Shown here: one piece after another, positions 7,208-14,086 of the stretch
Layout of the letters: every line of letters begins with the position of its first letter
Position numbering within the stretch: position 1 is the first letter of the stretch
Assembly: GCA_036524155.1 (NCBI GenBank)
Contig: DATDCV010000525.1
Location: 1-17,013, forward strand
Direction: 5' to 3'
DNA from: DATDCV01 sp036524155
GTDB taxonomy: Bacteria; Verrucomicrobiota; Verrucomicrobiia; Limisphaerales; UBA8199
Length of the DNA: 17,013 nucleotides
Position numbers and translations under genes: made by a program
Notes under the pieces: generated by a model
Seen by the model: the letters and a program-made list of their open reading frames with translations, nothing else
What the model was told of the DNA's origin: nothing
Database searches by the model: none

Positions 7208-7555
7208 TTACAGTATTTCGGCGATCTTCTCTTTACTGTCGGCAGCCAGCATAAACAAAGCGCTGGCCCTCAGCGAGCGCTTTTCGGAGCAGTGGCTGAT
7301 GCTAAACTCGCGAGTTTTGGCAGCACTTGATGTGCTCACATTAAGCACTTTCGCTCCCTCGCCTTTGGCCTTTTTGATTTCGGCTACAACCAGACGCCGG
7401 ACCTCGTCGAGGGCCGGCCTCCTGGCCTCCGCGTTGAAAGTGCGAACGGCGCTCATCGTTTGCCGCAGCAATGCATGTATTTCTTGCCTCTGCGGCGTGC
7501 TCGGCTCACCCCACATCTGAGCCAGCAAGCTCCGGGCGCAGTCGGTGGCTATCAC
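7208..7555 (-). CDS. small uncharacterised protein, coupled to the hydrolase gene
   Basis: 115 residues; I do not recognise a family. It starts with GTG 7555, which overlaps the hydrolase stop codon as GTGA, a classic arrangement for translational coupling. Codons carry the GC-rich third positions of real genes here. The sequence has no signal peptide or membrane span. It appears mostly helical, with a basic/acidic central segment (ALDEVRRLVVAEIKKAKGEG, about 49-68), a Ser/Thr-rich stretch (STSSAAKT), and a C-terminal helix rich in Ala/Leu (SLRASALFMLAADSKEKIAEIL region). Alternative ATG starts exist at 7516 and further in. It could be an accessory factor of the hydrolase or a chance ORF; coding is likely but not certain. 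Confidence 0.5.
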   Translation of the reverse strand: MIATDCARSLLAQMWGEPSTPQRQEIHALLRQTMSAVRTFNAEARRPALDEVRRLVVAEIKKAKGEGAKVLNVSTSSAAKTREFSISHCSEKRSLRASALFMLAADSKEKIAEIL

Positions 7556-8718
7556 CTCAGGCCGTCCCGGAGGAACTGGTAGGCCGCCTCGCGGATCTCG
7601 GGCGGAAAATCATGGCCGCAGGAGGGATGCACAATTCGCAAGTTGTCCGGAACGCGGTAGAGCTGGAAGATAGGTGTCGCAGAAAGGGCGATCTGATCCA
7701 CGCTGCGCCAACGGAAATTGGAGTCGCCGATTGGGGCGTTCACGAACACGCGTCTGGGGGCCAAGGCGCCAATCAGCTCGTGGAAATCGAACGGGACCTG
7801 GTCCAGTCGACCTGCGTAAGCCTTAAGCCGGGGCATGTACCGTTCGCTTGTCCAGCCGGCAATCTGGCCGTCCATGTAGTCCGCAAAGGAATCGAATCCG
7901 CAGCTCGAGACAACGACTTTTATGCGCGGGTCAAACACGGCGGTAAAGATGGCGTTATGGCCGCCAAGCGAGTGGCCCAGGGCGCCGAAATGCTTTTTGT
8001 CGACGAAGGGCAAGGTCTCGAGCAAATCGAGGGCGCGTTGATTGTCCCAAATGGCTTTCATGGTACCGCTCTGGTACCCCAGCGCCTTGAGGTCGGGCTG
8101 GTAATCCGCCATCATCGGGTAGGCAGGGGCGAGCACGACAAACCCGCGCTCGGCCAGGTCGCGGCCGTAGGCACGATAGTAGGGTCGCAATTCCTCGAGC
8201 AGGACGCGGCGGCCGTATTCCATGTCAGTGGGATGGAGGGCGAGCACGGCGGGCAGGCGGCGGTGCGAGAAGAATGCGGCTTTGGGGATAAGCAAGTCTG
8301 CCGGCACGCGCGAGCCCGGCTCGGAGGCGTAAGTCAGCGAGCGGCAGACGTAAGACCCGCAATCGGTTTCGGCGGAAACCCGGACCTCCAACGGGCAGCG
8401 CCGCTTTTGGTCCGGCAGCGGCCCCATGATCTGCTGCATGCCGGCGAGAATTTCGCGGCGGCGTTGCCGCCACTGGGCTTTGTTTTTCACGGGCGCGAGT
8501 CGGCCGGCGGTCGAGCGATAGACGAGCAGGTTGGTGGCGGGCAGGCGCTCAGGAGCGACCGGCAGGGCGGCGATTGCCGGGGAGCTGCAAAGCACCGTAG
8601 CTGCCACGCCCCAGCGCAATGGGCTGAGTGACGCCGCGAGTCTGTGGTGAAGCGACGGGGCGGCGGTTGAGTTGCGAGTAATCCAGTTCACAGCGATACG
8701 AGCACCGGGCGCCAGCAC
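7552..8718 (-). CDS. secreted alpha/beta hydrolase (dienelactone hydrolase / acetyl-xylan-esterase-like)
   Basis: 388 residues. A hydrophobic signal segment (LRWGVAATVLCSSPAIA, 34-50) after an unusually long N-terminus suggests export. The nucleophile elbow is GHSLGG (248-253, Ser250). Asp332 in PIGDSNFRW and His369 in SCGHDFPPE complete a plausible Ser-Asp-His triad in the expected order. RVPADLLIPK (137-146) and LPAVLALHPT (155-164) are the early core strands of this fold. Planctomycete and Verrucomicrobial relatives are often esterases acting on carbohydrate or small esters; the substrate is not deducible. The GTG at 8718 is the longest start; GTG 8691 would give a signal peptide of more normal length, and neither has a clear Shine-Dalgarno. 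It is divergent from the phosphofructokinase gene (134 bp between). Confidence 0.87.
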   Translation of the reverse strand: MLAPGARIAVNWITRNSTAAPSLHHRLAASLSPLRWGVAATVLCSSPAIAALPVAPERLPATNLLVYRSTAGRLAPVKNKAQWRQRRREILAGMQQIMGPLPDQKRRCPLEVRVSAETDCGSYVCRSLTYASEPGSRVPADLLIPKAAFFSHRRLPAVLALHPTDMEYGRRVLLEELRPYYRAYGRDLAERGFVVLAPAYPMMADYQPDLKALGYQSGTMKAIWDNQRALDLLETLPFVDKKHFGALGHSLGGHNAIFTAVFDPRIKVVVSSCGFDSFADYMDGQIAGWTSERYMPRLKAYAGRLDQVPFDFHELIGALAPRRVFVNAPIGDSNFRWRSVDQIALSATPIFQLYRVPDNLRIVHPSCGHDFPPEIREAAYQFLRDGLR

Positions 8719-8852
8719 AAAACCCGTGAAATCCGAAATCTTCTTTGACAGATTCCGTTGCGCTTGGCAAGTTTTCGGCTCGATTTCGGCCGAGGTGAAG
8801 CACCCCTGACTCGCTGAGATTTGATTAGAACACTTAACGCTCCGAAAAATTT

Positions 8853-10133
8853 ATGGCTGAATTGGTTGGAAATCTGCTGGTCGCCCAATCGGGCGGGCCC
8901 ACCAGTGTTATTAACGCGAGCCTGTCCGGCGTGATTCAGGAAGCCGGCCGCCACGAGTGCATCGAGGAAATTTACGGTGGCGCCAACGGCATCCTGGGGA
9001 TTCTGAATGAAGACCTGATCGACATCAACGATGAGAAGAAAAGGACGATCGAAGGACTCCGTTACAGCCCGGCCGCCGGACTGGGCACCTGCCGCTACAA
9101 GATCGATTTCAAGAAGAAGCCGGAGAAAGCCGCCCGAGACATGGACCGCCTGTTCGAGGTCTTCAAGGCGCATAATATCCGGTACTTCTTCTATATCGGG
9201 GGCAACGACTCCCAGGACACCTCGCACAAGATCCATGACGAAGCCGTCAAGCGCGGCTACGAGATGCGCGTCATCGGTGTCCCCAAAACGATCGACAACG
9301 ACCTGCCGCACACGGATAGCTGCCCGGGTTACGGCTCAGTGATCAAGTACGCCGCGACGACGGTGATGGAAGTGGGGATCGATGTGGGCAGCATGGCGAC
9401 AGATGACGGCTCCTGCTGCATCGTTGAGGTCATGGGCCGGTCCGCCGGCTGGATCGCCGCCGGCACGGTGCTGGCTAAGCGAGGCAGCCCGGCGAACCCG
9501 CCCCACATTATCCTGTTGCCGGAAATTCAATATAACGTTGACGCGATTCTCGCGAAGATTAAGGAGACGGTGGAAGCGTACAGATATTGCGTCATGGTCG
9601 TGGGCGAGGGCATCCGGGACCAGAACGGGGAGGAGATTGGGGCCGATAAGAGCCGGCTGGATGCTTTCGGACACCCGGTTCTGGCCGGCGCGGCTGAAAA
9701 GATCAAGGAACTCGTCCAGGACAAGCTGAAGACGAAGACCCGGACCGTGCTGCTGGGTTACGCGCAACGCGCGGCCGAACATTTCGCGAGTCTGACCGAT
9801 TCCGACAACGCGTTTGCGTGCGGCGAAGCGGCGGTGCGCGCGGCGGCGGCCGGCCAGAGCGGATACATGGTCAAGATTGTCCGCCAGAGCCAATCGGATG
9901 GCGTCGTGAAGTGGGGCACGGGCCTGCAACCGCTGGCTGATATTGCGAACGTCGAACATTTCATTCCGCGGGATTGGGTCAGCGAGGACGGCTTGCTGCC
10001 GAATGAGAAGTTCGTGGCCTACGCCCGTCCGCTCATCGAAGGCGAAGTGAAGTTTCCGATGGAGGGCGGTCTGCCGAAGTACGTGACGCTCGAGGCCAAC
10101 CGGGTCGAGAAGAAGCTGGGTCCCAGGAGCTGA
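8853..10133 (+). CDS. pfp: 6-phosphofructokinase, pyrophosphate-dependent type
   Basis: 426 residues, longer than the ~320-residue bacterial ATP enzyme and in the range of the long PPi-linked family. It phosphorylates fructose 6-phosphate to fructose 1,6-bisphosphate in glycolysis, reversibly if PPi is the donor. The N-terminal nucleotide/PPi region LLVAQSGGPTSVINAS (8-23) is intact. The phosphoryl-donor determinants are GGNDS (116-120) and PKTIDND (144-150). Asp119 and Lys145 occupy the positions where ATP enzymes have glycines, and that pair is the known signature of PPi use. Substrate motifs MGRSAGW (194-200), GEGIRD (251-256) and LGYAQR (301-306) are present. ATG 8853 has no clear Shine-Dalgarno. 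The gene converges on the PhoH gene with a 42-bp gap. Confidence 0.93.
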   Translation: MAELVGNLLVAQSGGPTSVINASLSGVIQEAGRHECIEEIYGGANGILGILNEDLIDINDEKKRTIEGLRYSPAAGLGTCRYKIDFKKKPEKAARDMDRLFEVFKAHNIRYFFYIGGNDSQDTSHKIHDEAVKRGYEMRVIGVPKTIDNDLPHTDSCPGYGSVIKYAATTVMEVGIDVGSMATDDGSCCIVEVMGRSAGWIAAGTVLAKRGSPANPPHIILLPEIQYNVDAILAKIKETVEAYRYCVMVVGEGIRDQNGEEIGADKSRLDAFGHPVLAGAAEKIKELVQDKLKTKTRTVLLGYAQRAAEHFASLTDSDNAFACGEAAVRAAAAGQSGYMVKIVRQSQSDGVVKWGTGLQPLADIANVEHFIPRDWVSEDGLLPNEKFVAYARPLIEGEVKFPMEGGLPKYVTLEANRVEKKLGPRS

Positions 10134-10175
10134 GACCCGGAGGGCGACTGGCCGCCTGAGCGTGAAATATCCAGG

Positions 10176-11492
10176 CTAGAGAATGTTCGCGGCGAGTTCG
10201 GCCAGTTCGGAGCGCTCGCCTTTCTGAAGTTCGATGTGGGCGGCAACAGCCTGCGCGCGGAAGCGGCTGACGACGTAGTTGAAACCGTTGGAGGACGAAT
10301 CCACGTAGGGGTTATCGATCTGGTACGGATCCCCGGTGAAGACGATCTTGGTCCCATTGCCGACGCGCGTGATGATCGTTTTGGCCTCAAGGGGGGTCAG
10401 GTTCTGGGCCTCGTCGATGATCATGAACTGGTTGGCGATGCTGCGCCCGCGGATATAACTGAGCGCTTCGACAACAATGCTGCCAGACCGCATGAGATCG
10501 CCGCTCCGGCGGTGTTCGTGGCCCATATTCAAGTCGCTGAGCATTTCCAGCGCGTCATGAATCGGCTGCATCCACGGGGCCAGTTTTTCCTCAAGCGATC
10601 CGGGGAGGAAGCCGAGTTCCTTGCCCATGGAAATAGTGGGCCGGGCGACCACCAGGCGGCGAAATTCGCGATCCAGGACGGTGCGCTTGAGGCCGGCGGC
10701 CATGGCGAGGAGTGTTTTGCCGGTGCCGGCTTTTCCCATGAGCGTGACCAGCTTGACCCGGTCGTCCAGGAGGGCGTCGAAGGCGAAATGCTGTTCCCGG
10801 TTGCGGGGCCGGATGCCCCAAATGCCTTCGCGGCAATCGAGAATGGGGATCAGCTTGCTGCCGGTCGGATCGACTTTTGCGAGGGCGGCACGTTTGGGGT
10901 TGGTTTGGTCCAGGAGGGTGCAGAACTCGTTGGGGAAGTATTGCTGGCCCCCATTCAGGTCAAGTTCGCCATTGGCGCGGAAGGCAGCCACGCGCTCCGG
11001 GCTGACGGTCAATTCTATCATGCCCGTGTAAAGATCGGTGATCAGAACCCGGTCATTTTCGTAGTCCTCGGCCAGCAGGCCGAGCGCGTCGGCCTTAATG
11101 CGAAGGTTGATATCTTTGCTGACGAGGACGGCCTGGCTTTTGGGCTGGGACTTTTTGAGGCTGGAAGCCAGCGAGAGGATTCGGTTGTCAACCGAGTCGG
11201 TGCTGAAGACGGCGTGCCCGTTCGGCGAGGGCTTGGTTTCTTGAAACGCGATCCGGAGATGCCCCCCATTTGGCAGGGGCACGCCTTTGTTGAGCTGGCC
11301 CGAGCCGCGCAGGCCATCCAGCATGCGGGAAACGGTTCGGGCGTTCTGGCCTAGCTCGGTCGATTCCCGTTTAAAGCGGTCGATTTCCTCGATGACCTCG
11401 ATCGGAAGCACGACGTAGTTATCATCAAACTTGAGCAGCGAGTTGGGGTCGTGCAGCAAAACATTGGTGTCAAGGATGTAGTTCTTTTTCAC
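10176..11492 (-). CDS. PIN-domain + PhoH-family ATPase (PhoH2 type)
   Basis: 438 residues. The N-terminal PIN-like ribonuclease domain (about 4-140) shows the acidic positions in LDTNV (7-11), VIEEIDRF (33-40), STDSVDNRIL (97-106) and VSKDINL (124-130). A linker leads to a PhoH ATPase domain (about 225-438). This domain has Walker A GKAGTGKT (253-260), RPTISMGKELGFLPG (284-298), Walker B MIIDEAQ (357-363) and the sensor segment IVFTGDPYQID (383-393). PhoH2 proteins of this architecture are described as RNA helicase/ribonucleases; the exact substrate here is unknown. Start is GTG 11492 with AGG about 10 nt upstream. The start lies inside the end of the GST-like gene (23-bp overlap), suggesting translational coupling. 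Soluble, cytoplasmic. Confidence 0.93.
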   Translation of the reverse strand: MKKNYILDTNVLLHDPNSLLKFDDNYVVLPIEVIEEIDRFKRESTELGQNARTVSRMLDGLRGSGQLNKGVPLPNGGHLRIAFQETKPSPNGHAVFSTDSVDNRILSLASSLKKSQPKSQAVLVSKDINLRIKADALGLLAEDYENDRVLITDLYTGMIELTVSPERVAAFRANGELDLNGGQQYFPNEFCTLLDQTNPKRAALAKVDPTGSKLIPILDCREGIWGIRPRNREQHFAFDALLDDRVKLVTLMGKAGTGKTLLAMAAGLKRTVLDREFRRLVVARPTISMGKELGFLPGSLEEKLAPWMQPIHDALEMLSDLNMGHEHRRSGDLMRSGSIVVEALSYIRGRSIANQFMIIDEAQNLTPLEAKTIITRVGNGTKIVFTGDPYQIDNPYVDSSSNGFNYVVSRFRAQAVAAHIELQKGERSELAELAANIL

Positions 11493-12156
11493 GGGCGAAA
11501 GACCTGGAGTGCACTCGAGCCATGCGGCGATGCCAGTTTCTGAGGCGACTATGCTTGGCCGGCATCCGGTAACGGCCTGAATAAAGAAAATTTCCGATCA
11601 TTCCGAAAAGGTCAAAGTCGACGAACCGCGGGCGGTCGCCGAGCAGGAACGGTTTGTCGATGAGCATTTCTTCGAACGGGAGCAGCCGTTCTTCGAGGGT
11701 CGCGAGCAACTCGCCCTGGTGCTGGCGCCACTGTTCGATGCAGCCGCGCCCGAATTTGCGCTCCTTGTGCCGCAGGAATGCCAGGTGCTCGGCCGTGGGC
11801 ACGATCTCGCGCCAGTAGATGTCGTCCAGCTTGAAGCCGACTCCCTCGATCTCGCTTTCAATATAACGCCAAACGATGGATTGGATCCCCTCGATTTCGA
11901 AGGGAAACAGGCCTAAGCCGAGCTTGGAATCGAGGTACTTGGCGATGACCTGGGAATCCTCACTCACCTCGAACACCACGGACTTGCCGTCGCGTATGAT
12001 CGGGACGGCATAATAGCGGCCCTTGGTGAGGCGCCACACCAGCGACCGGTCCGTGTTGGGAATGTTGGTAATCTTAAATCGAGCCCCTGAGAACTCCAGG
12101 ATGCGGCGCTGGACAATGCAAAAGGGACTCCAGGGAAACTGGATAAGTTCGATCAT
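11470..12156 (-). CDS. glutathione S-transferase family protein
   Basis: 228 residues with GST layout: an N-terminal thioredoxin-fold domain (1-80) and an all-helical C-terminal domain (about 90-225). The N-terminal active-site region is QFPWSPFCIVQ (6-16), with Ser10 and Cys13 as candidate catalytic or glutathione-contacting residues. Tyr49-Ala-Val-Pro52 supplies the cis-proline after a strand, and SEDSQVIAKYL (65-75) is the glutathione gamma-glutamyl contact loop (usual E-S replaced by E-D-S). LLGDRPRFVDFDLFG (171-185) matches the C-terminal N-capping motif. Its substrate is not known; stress protection or a structural role is possible. ATG 12156 is the clear start. It is first gene of a pair with the PIN-PhoH gene. 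The leader contains a run of seven T's on the plus strand. Confidence 0.85.
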   Translation of the reverse strand: MIELIQFPWSPFCIVQRRILEFSGARFKITNIPNTDRSLVWRLTKGRYYAVPIIRDGKSVVFEVSEDSQVIAKYLDSKLGLGLFPFEIEGIQSIVWRYIESEIEGVGFKLDDIYWREIVPTAEHLAFLRHKERKFGRGCIEQWRQHQGELLATLEERLLPFEEMLIDKPFLLGDRPRFVDFDLFGMIGNFLYSGRYRMPAKHSRLRNWHRRMARVHSRSFAREKELHP

Positions 12157-12221
12157 GTCGTCCGCTTTTTTTCCACGCCCAACTCTAGGACCGCGGCCCC
12201 CGGGTTACAAGGTGAAAACGC

Positions 12222-12234
12222 GGCGGTATCCGCC
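12222..12234. repeat. short hairpin abutting the 94-bp inverted repeat
   Basis: GGCGG (12222-12226), a TAT loop and CCGCC (12230-12234) end one base before the left arm of the larger palindrome. It may be part of the same element or chance in GC-rich DNA. Confidence 0.3.
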
Positions 12235-12328
12235 CAGTCTTGGGTCGGAGCGCCGAGTTGCACTCGGCTTACACACGGCCGTCGGCGCGCTTAAGCCGAT
12301 TAAAAATCGGCGCTCCGACCCAAGACTG
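12235..12328. repeat. 94-bp element with perfect 22-bp inverted arms and nested stems
   Basis: The arms 12235-12256 and 12307-12328 are exact reverse complements over 22 bases (left arm contains TTGGGTCGGAGCGCCGA). In the 50-bp centre, TCGGCTTA (12264-12271) pairs with TAAGCCGA (12292-12299), and ACGGCCGT (12275-12282) is a self-palindrome. Two side hairpins compete with the long stem: GCCGAG-TTGCA-CTCGGC (12252-12268) and GCCGATT-AAA-AATCGGC (12295-12311). No coding sequence overlaps it. It lies between divergent genes, so it is not a normal terminator. A non-autonomous palindromic repeat (REP/BIME- or MITE-like) or cruciform-forming site is the best reading. The rest of the gap 12157-12493 shows no gene; 12336-12380 is A-rich and may hold the mpl promoter, but no clear -10/-35 pair is visible. 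Confidence 0.85.
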
Positions 12329-12493
12329 AGAAGCTGTGAAAAAATTGAAAACGGCCGAAACTGGCAATCGCAAATGGTTGGCCCTCAACGTGGGTGTTGA
12401 ACGTTTACTCGCGCTCCGCCAATTGTTTCACACCTTCTGAGTGGATACACGCGGCGCTGAATTTGGCTTTTCAGGCTTTCGCGTGGTTCTATT

Positions 12494-13897
12494 ATGAGCT
12501 CGATGTTCTCTCAAATCCGGTCGGTTCACTTTGTGGGGATTTGCGGCACGGCGATGGCGGCCGCGGCAGCGGCGCTGCAGGAAAAAGGTGTGCGCGTGAC
12601 CGGGTCGGACCAGAATGTGTACCCGCCAATGTCGACGTTTCTGGCGGAGCGCAGGATCGAGGTGAATCCGGGTTTCTCCGAGCAGAACCTGACCCACAAG
12701 CCCGACCTGGTGGTTATAGGCAACGCGGTTTCGCGCGGCAATCCGGAAGCGGAGTACGTCCTGGACCACAAACTGCCTTATTGTTCGCTGCCCGAACTGC
12801 TGAAACATTTTTTCATTCGCGGCAAACGGTCCCTGGTGGTCACCGGCACGCACGGGAAGACCACGACGACTTCACTCCTGGCCTGGGTGTTCGAGCACAG
12901 CGGGCTGAACCCAAGCTTTTTGATCGGAGGGATCCCGGCCAACCTGGGCCAGGGGGCGCGTTTCACCGACAGCGAGTGGTTCATTATCGAAGGGGACGAA
13001 TACGACACCGCGTTCTTTGACAAGCGCAGCAAATTCGTTCATTACCTGCCTGAGGCCGGCATTATCAACAACCTCGAGTTCGACCACGCCGACATCTTCC
13101 CAAACCTGGACGCCATCAAGACCAGCTTCCGGCATTTCATCCGGCTGATCCCGCGCAACGGCCTGCTGCTGGGGAACGGGGACGACGACAATCTCAAGCC
13201 GCTGCTGGAAGTAACGCACTGCCCTGTTAAGCGCTTCGGCCTGGGCGAGGGCAATGCCATCGAAGCGTTTAACATCCGTTACGGACCGACGGCCACCGAG
13301 TTTGAGATACCCAGCTTCAAGTTCCACATCAACCTCCTGGGCGAGTTCAATGTGCGGAATGCGCTGGCGGTGGTCGCCTGCGCAAAGCACTTCGGCCTCA
13401 AAAACCATCAGATCCAGTCGGCATTCGACACGTTCAAAGGCGTCAAGCGCCGGATGGAAGTGCGCGGCATCGCGGGCGGCGTAACCGTGATCGACGATTT
13501 CGGACATCATCCGACCGCAATTCGGGAGACTCTCCGGGCGCTGCGCATCAAGTACCCGAAGCAAAAGCTATGGGCGATTTTTGAGCCACGCACCAATACT
13601 ACCCGTCGCAATGTGTTTCAGAGCGAGTTGGGCGCGGCTTTTTGGGATGCGGATGCCGTGGTCGTGGCGCAGGTTGCGCGCCTGGAATTGCTGGCGCCGG
13701 AGGAGCGACTCAGTCCCGAGAGGCTGATGCTGGACCTTGCCGCCGCCGGGAAGTCGGCGACGTACCTGCCCGACGCGGAGGCCATCGTCGCCCATCTGGC
13801 CGCACACGCCGAAGGTGGCGAAGTCGTCGTCGTCTTCAGTAACGGCGGTTTCGGCGGCATCCACAACAAACTGCTTGAACGCCTGGCAAGACGCTGA
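12494..13897 (+). CDS. mpl: UDP-N-acetylmuramate:L-alanyl-gamma-D-glutamyl-meso-diaminopimelate ligase
   Basis: 467 residues, normal for Mpl. This cytoplasmic ligase attaches the recycled tripeptide L-Ala-D-Glu-mDAP to UDP-MurNAc, saving murein peptides. It is a Mur-ligase family member: N-terminal Rossmann region HFVGICGTAM (12-21), ATP P-loop VTGTHGKTTTT (116-126), and EGDEYDTAFFDKRSKF (166-181), which is characteristic of Mpl and separates it from MurC. INNLEFDHADIF (191-202), LGEFNVRNALA (282-292), DDFGHHPTAI (334-343) and EPRTNTTRRNVFQ (364-376) follow. ATG 12494 is the first start; ATG 12503 is an alternative three codons in. Neither has a strong Shine-Dalgarno. It lies downstream of the 94-bp palindrome. 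The presence of Mpl implies mDAP-type murein and a recycling route. Confidence 0.94.
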   Translation: MSSMFSQIRSVHFVGICGTAMAAAAAALQEKGVRVTGSDQNVYPPMSTFLAERRIEVNPGFSEQNLTHKPDLVVIGNAVSRGNPEAEYVLDHKLPYCSLPELLKHFFIRGKRSLVVTGTHGKTTTTSLLAWVFEHSGLNPSFLIGGIPANLGQGARFTDSEWFIIEGDEYDTAFFDKRSKFVHYLPEAGIINNLEFDHADIFPNLDAIKTSFRHFIRLIPRNGLLLGNGDDDNLKPLLEVTHCPVKRFGLGEGNAIEAFNIRYGPTATEFEIPSFKFHINLLGEFNVRNALAVVACAKHFGLKNHQIQSAFDTFKGVKRRMEVRGIAGGVTVIDDFGHHPTAIRETLRALRIKYPKQKLWAIFEPRTNTTRRNVFQSELGAAFWDADAVVVAQVARLELLAPEERLSPERLMLDLAAAGKSATYLPDAEAIVAHLAAHAEGGEVVVVFSNGGFGGIHNKLLERLARR

Positions 13898-14086
13898 GTG
13901 TCTTTGTTGGACCGGCGTGCGGAGACTGCCACGATGCCAGCTCTCCGTTCCAGCACTGAGGGCGCCCCCTATCCGTACAAGTTCGTAACTCGATTTCGAC
14001 GAAGCAAATTGACCCGCCGGCTCATCTCTGGTTAATGTTCTCTACCAGCACAATTAGCGGGCAGATATAGAAAGGCCTGAAGTCGC

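Noticed and set aside
7471..8631. 386-codon open frame on plus, antisense to the hydrolase
   Set aside because: It is the GC-rich complement of a gene with a full catalytic triad; its translation has no recognisable domain.
10116..10138. CTGGG-T-CCCAG and GGGTC/GACCC stems at the end of the phosphofructokinase gene as a terminator
   Set aside because: Short, overlapping the stop codon and without a T-run; not better than expected in GC-rich DNA.
10236..11354. 372-codon open frame on plus, antisense to PIN-PhoH
   Set aside because: The minus strand carries intact PIN and Walker motifs; the plus frame shows no domain.
12394..13020. 208-codon open frame overlapping the start of mpl
   Set aside because: Out of frame with mpl and covering its conserved N-terminal and P-loop codons; its translation is Arg/Gly-rich without a motif.
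14009..14037. TTGACC plus TTAATG, 17 bp apart, as a promoter for the Calx-beta gene
   Set aside because: The -35-like box is good but the -10 matches consensus poorly, and sigma-70 consensus in this lineage is uncertain.
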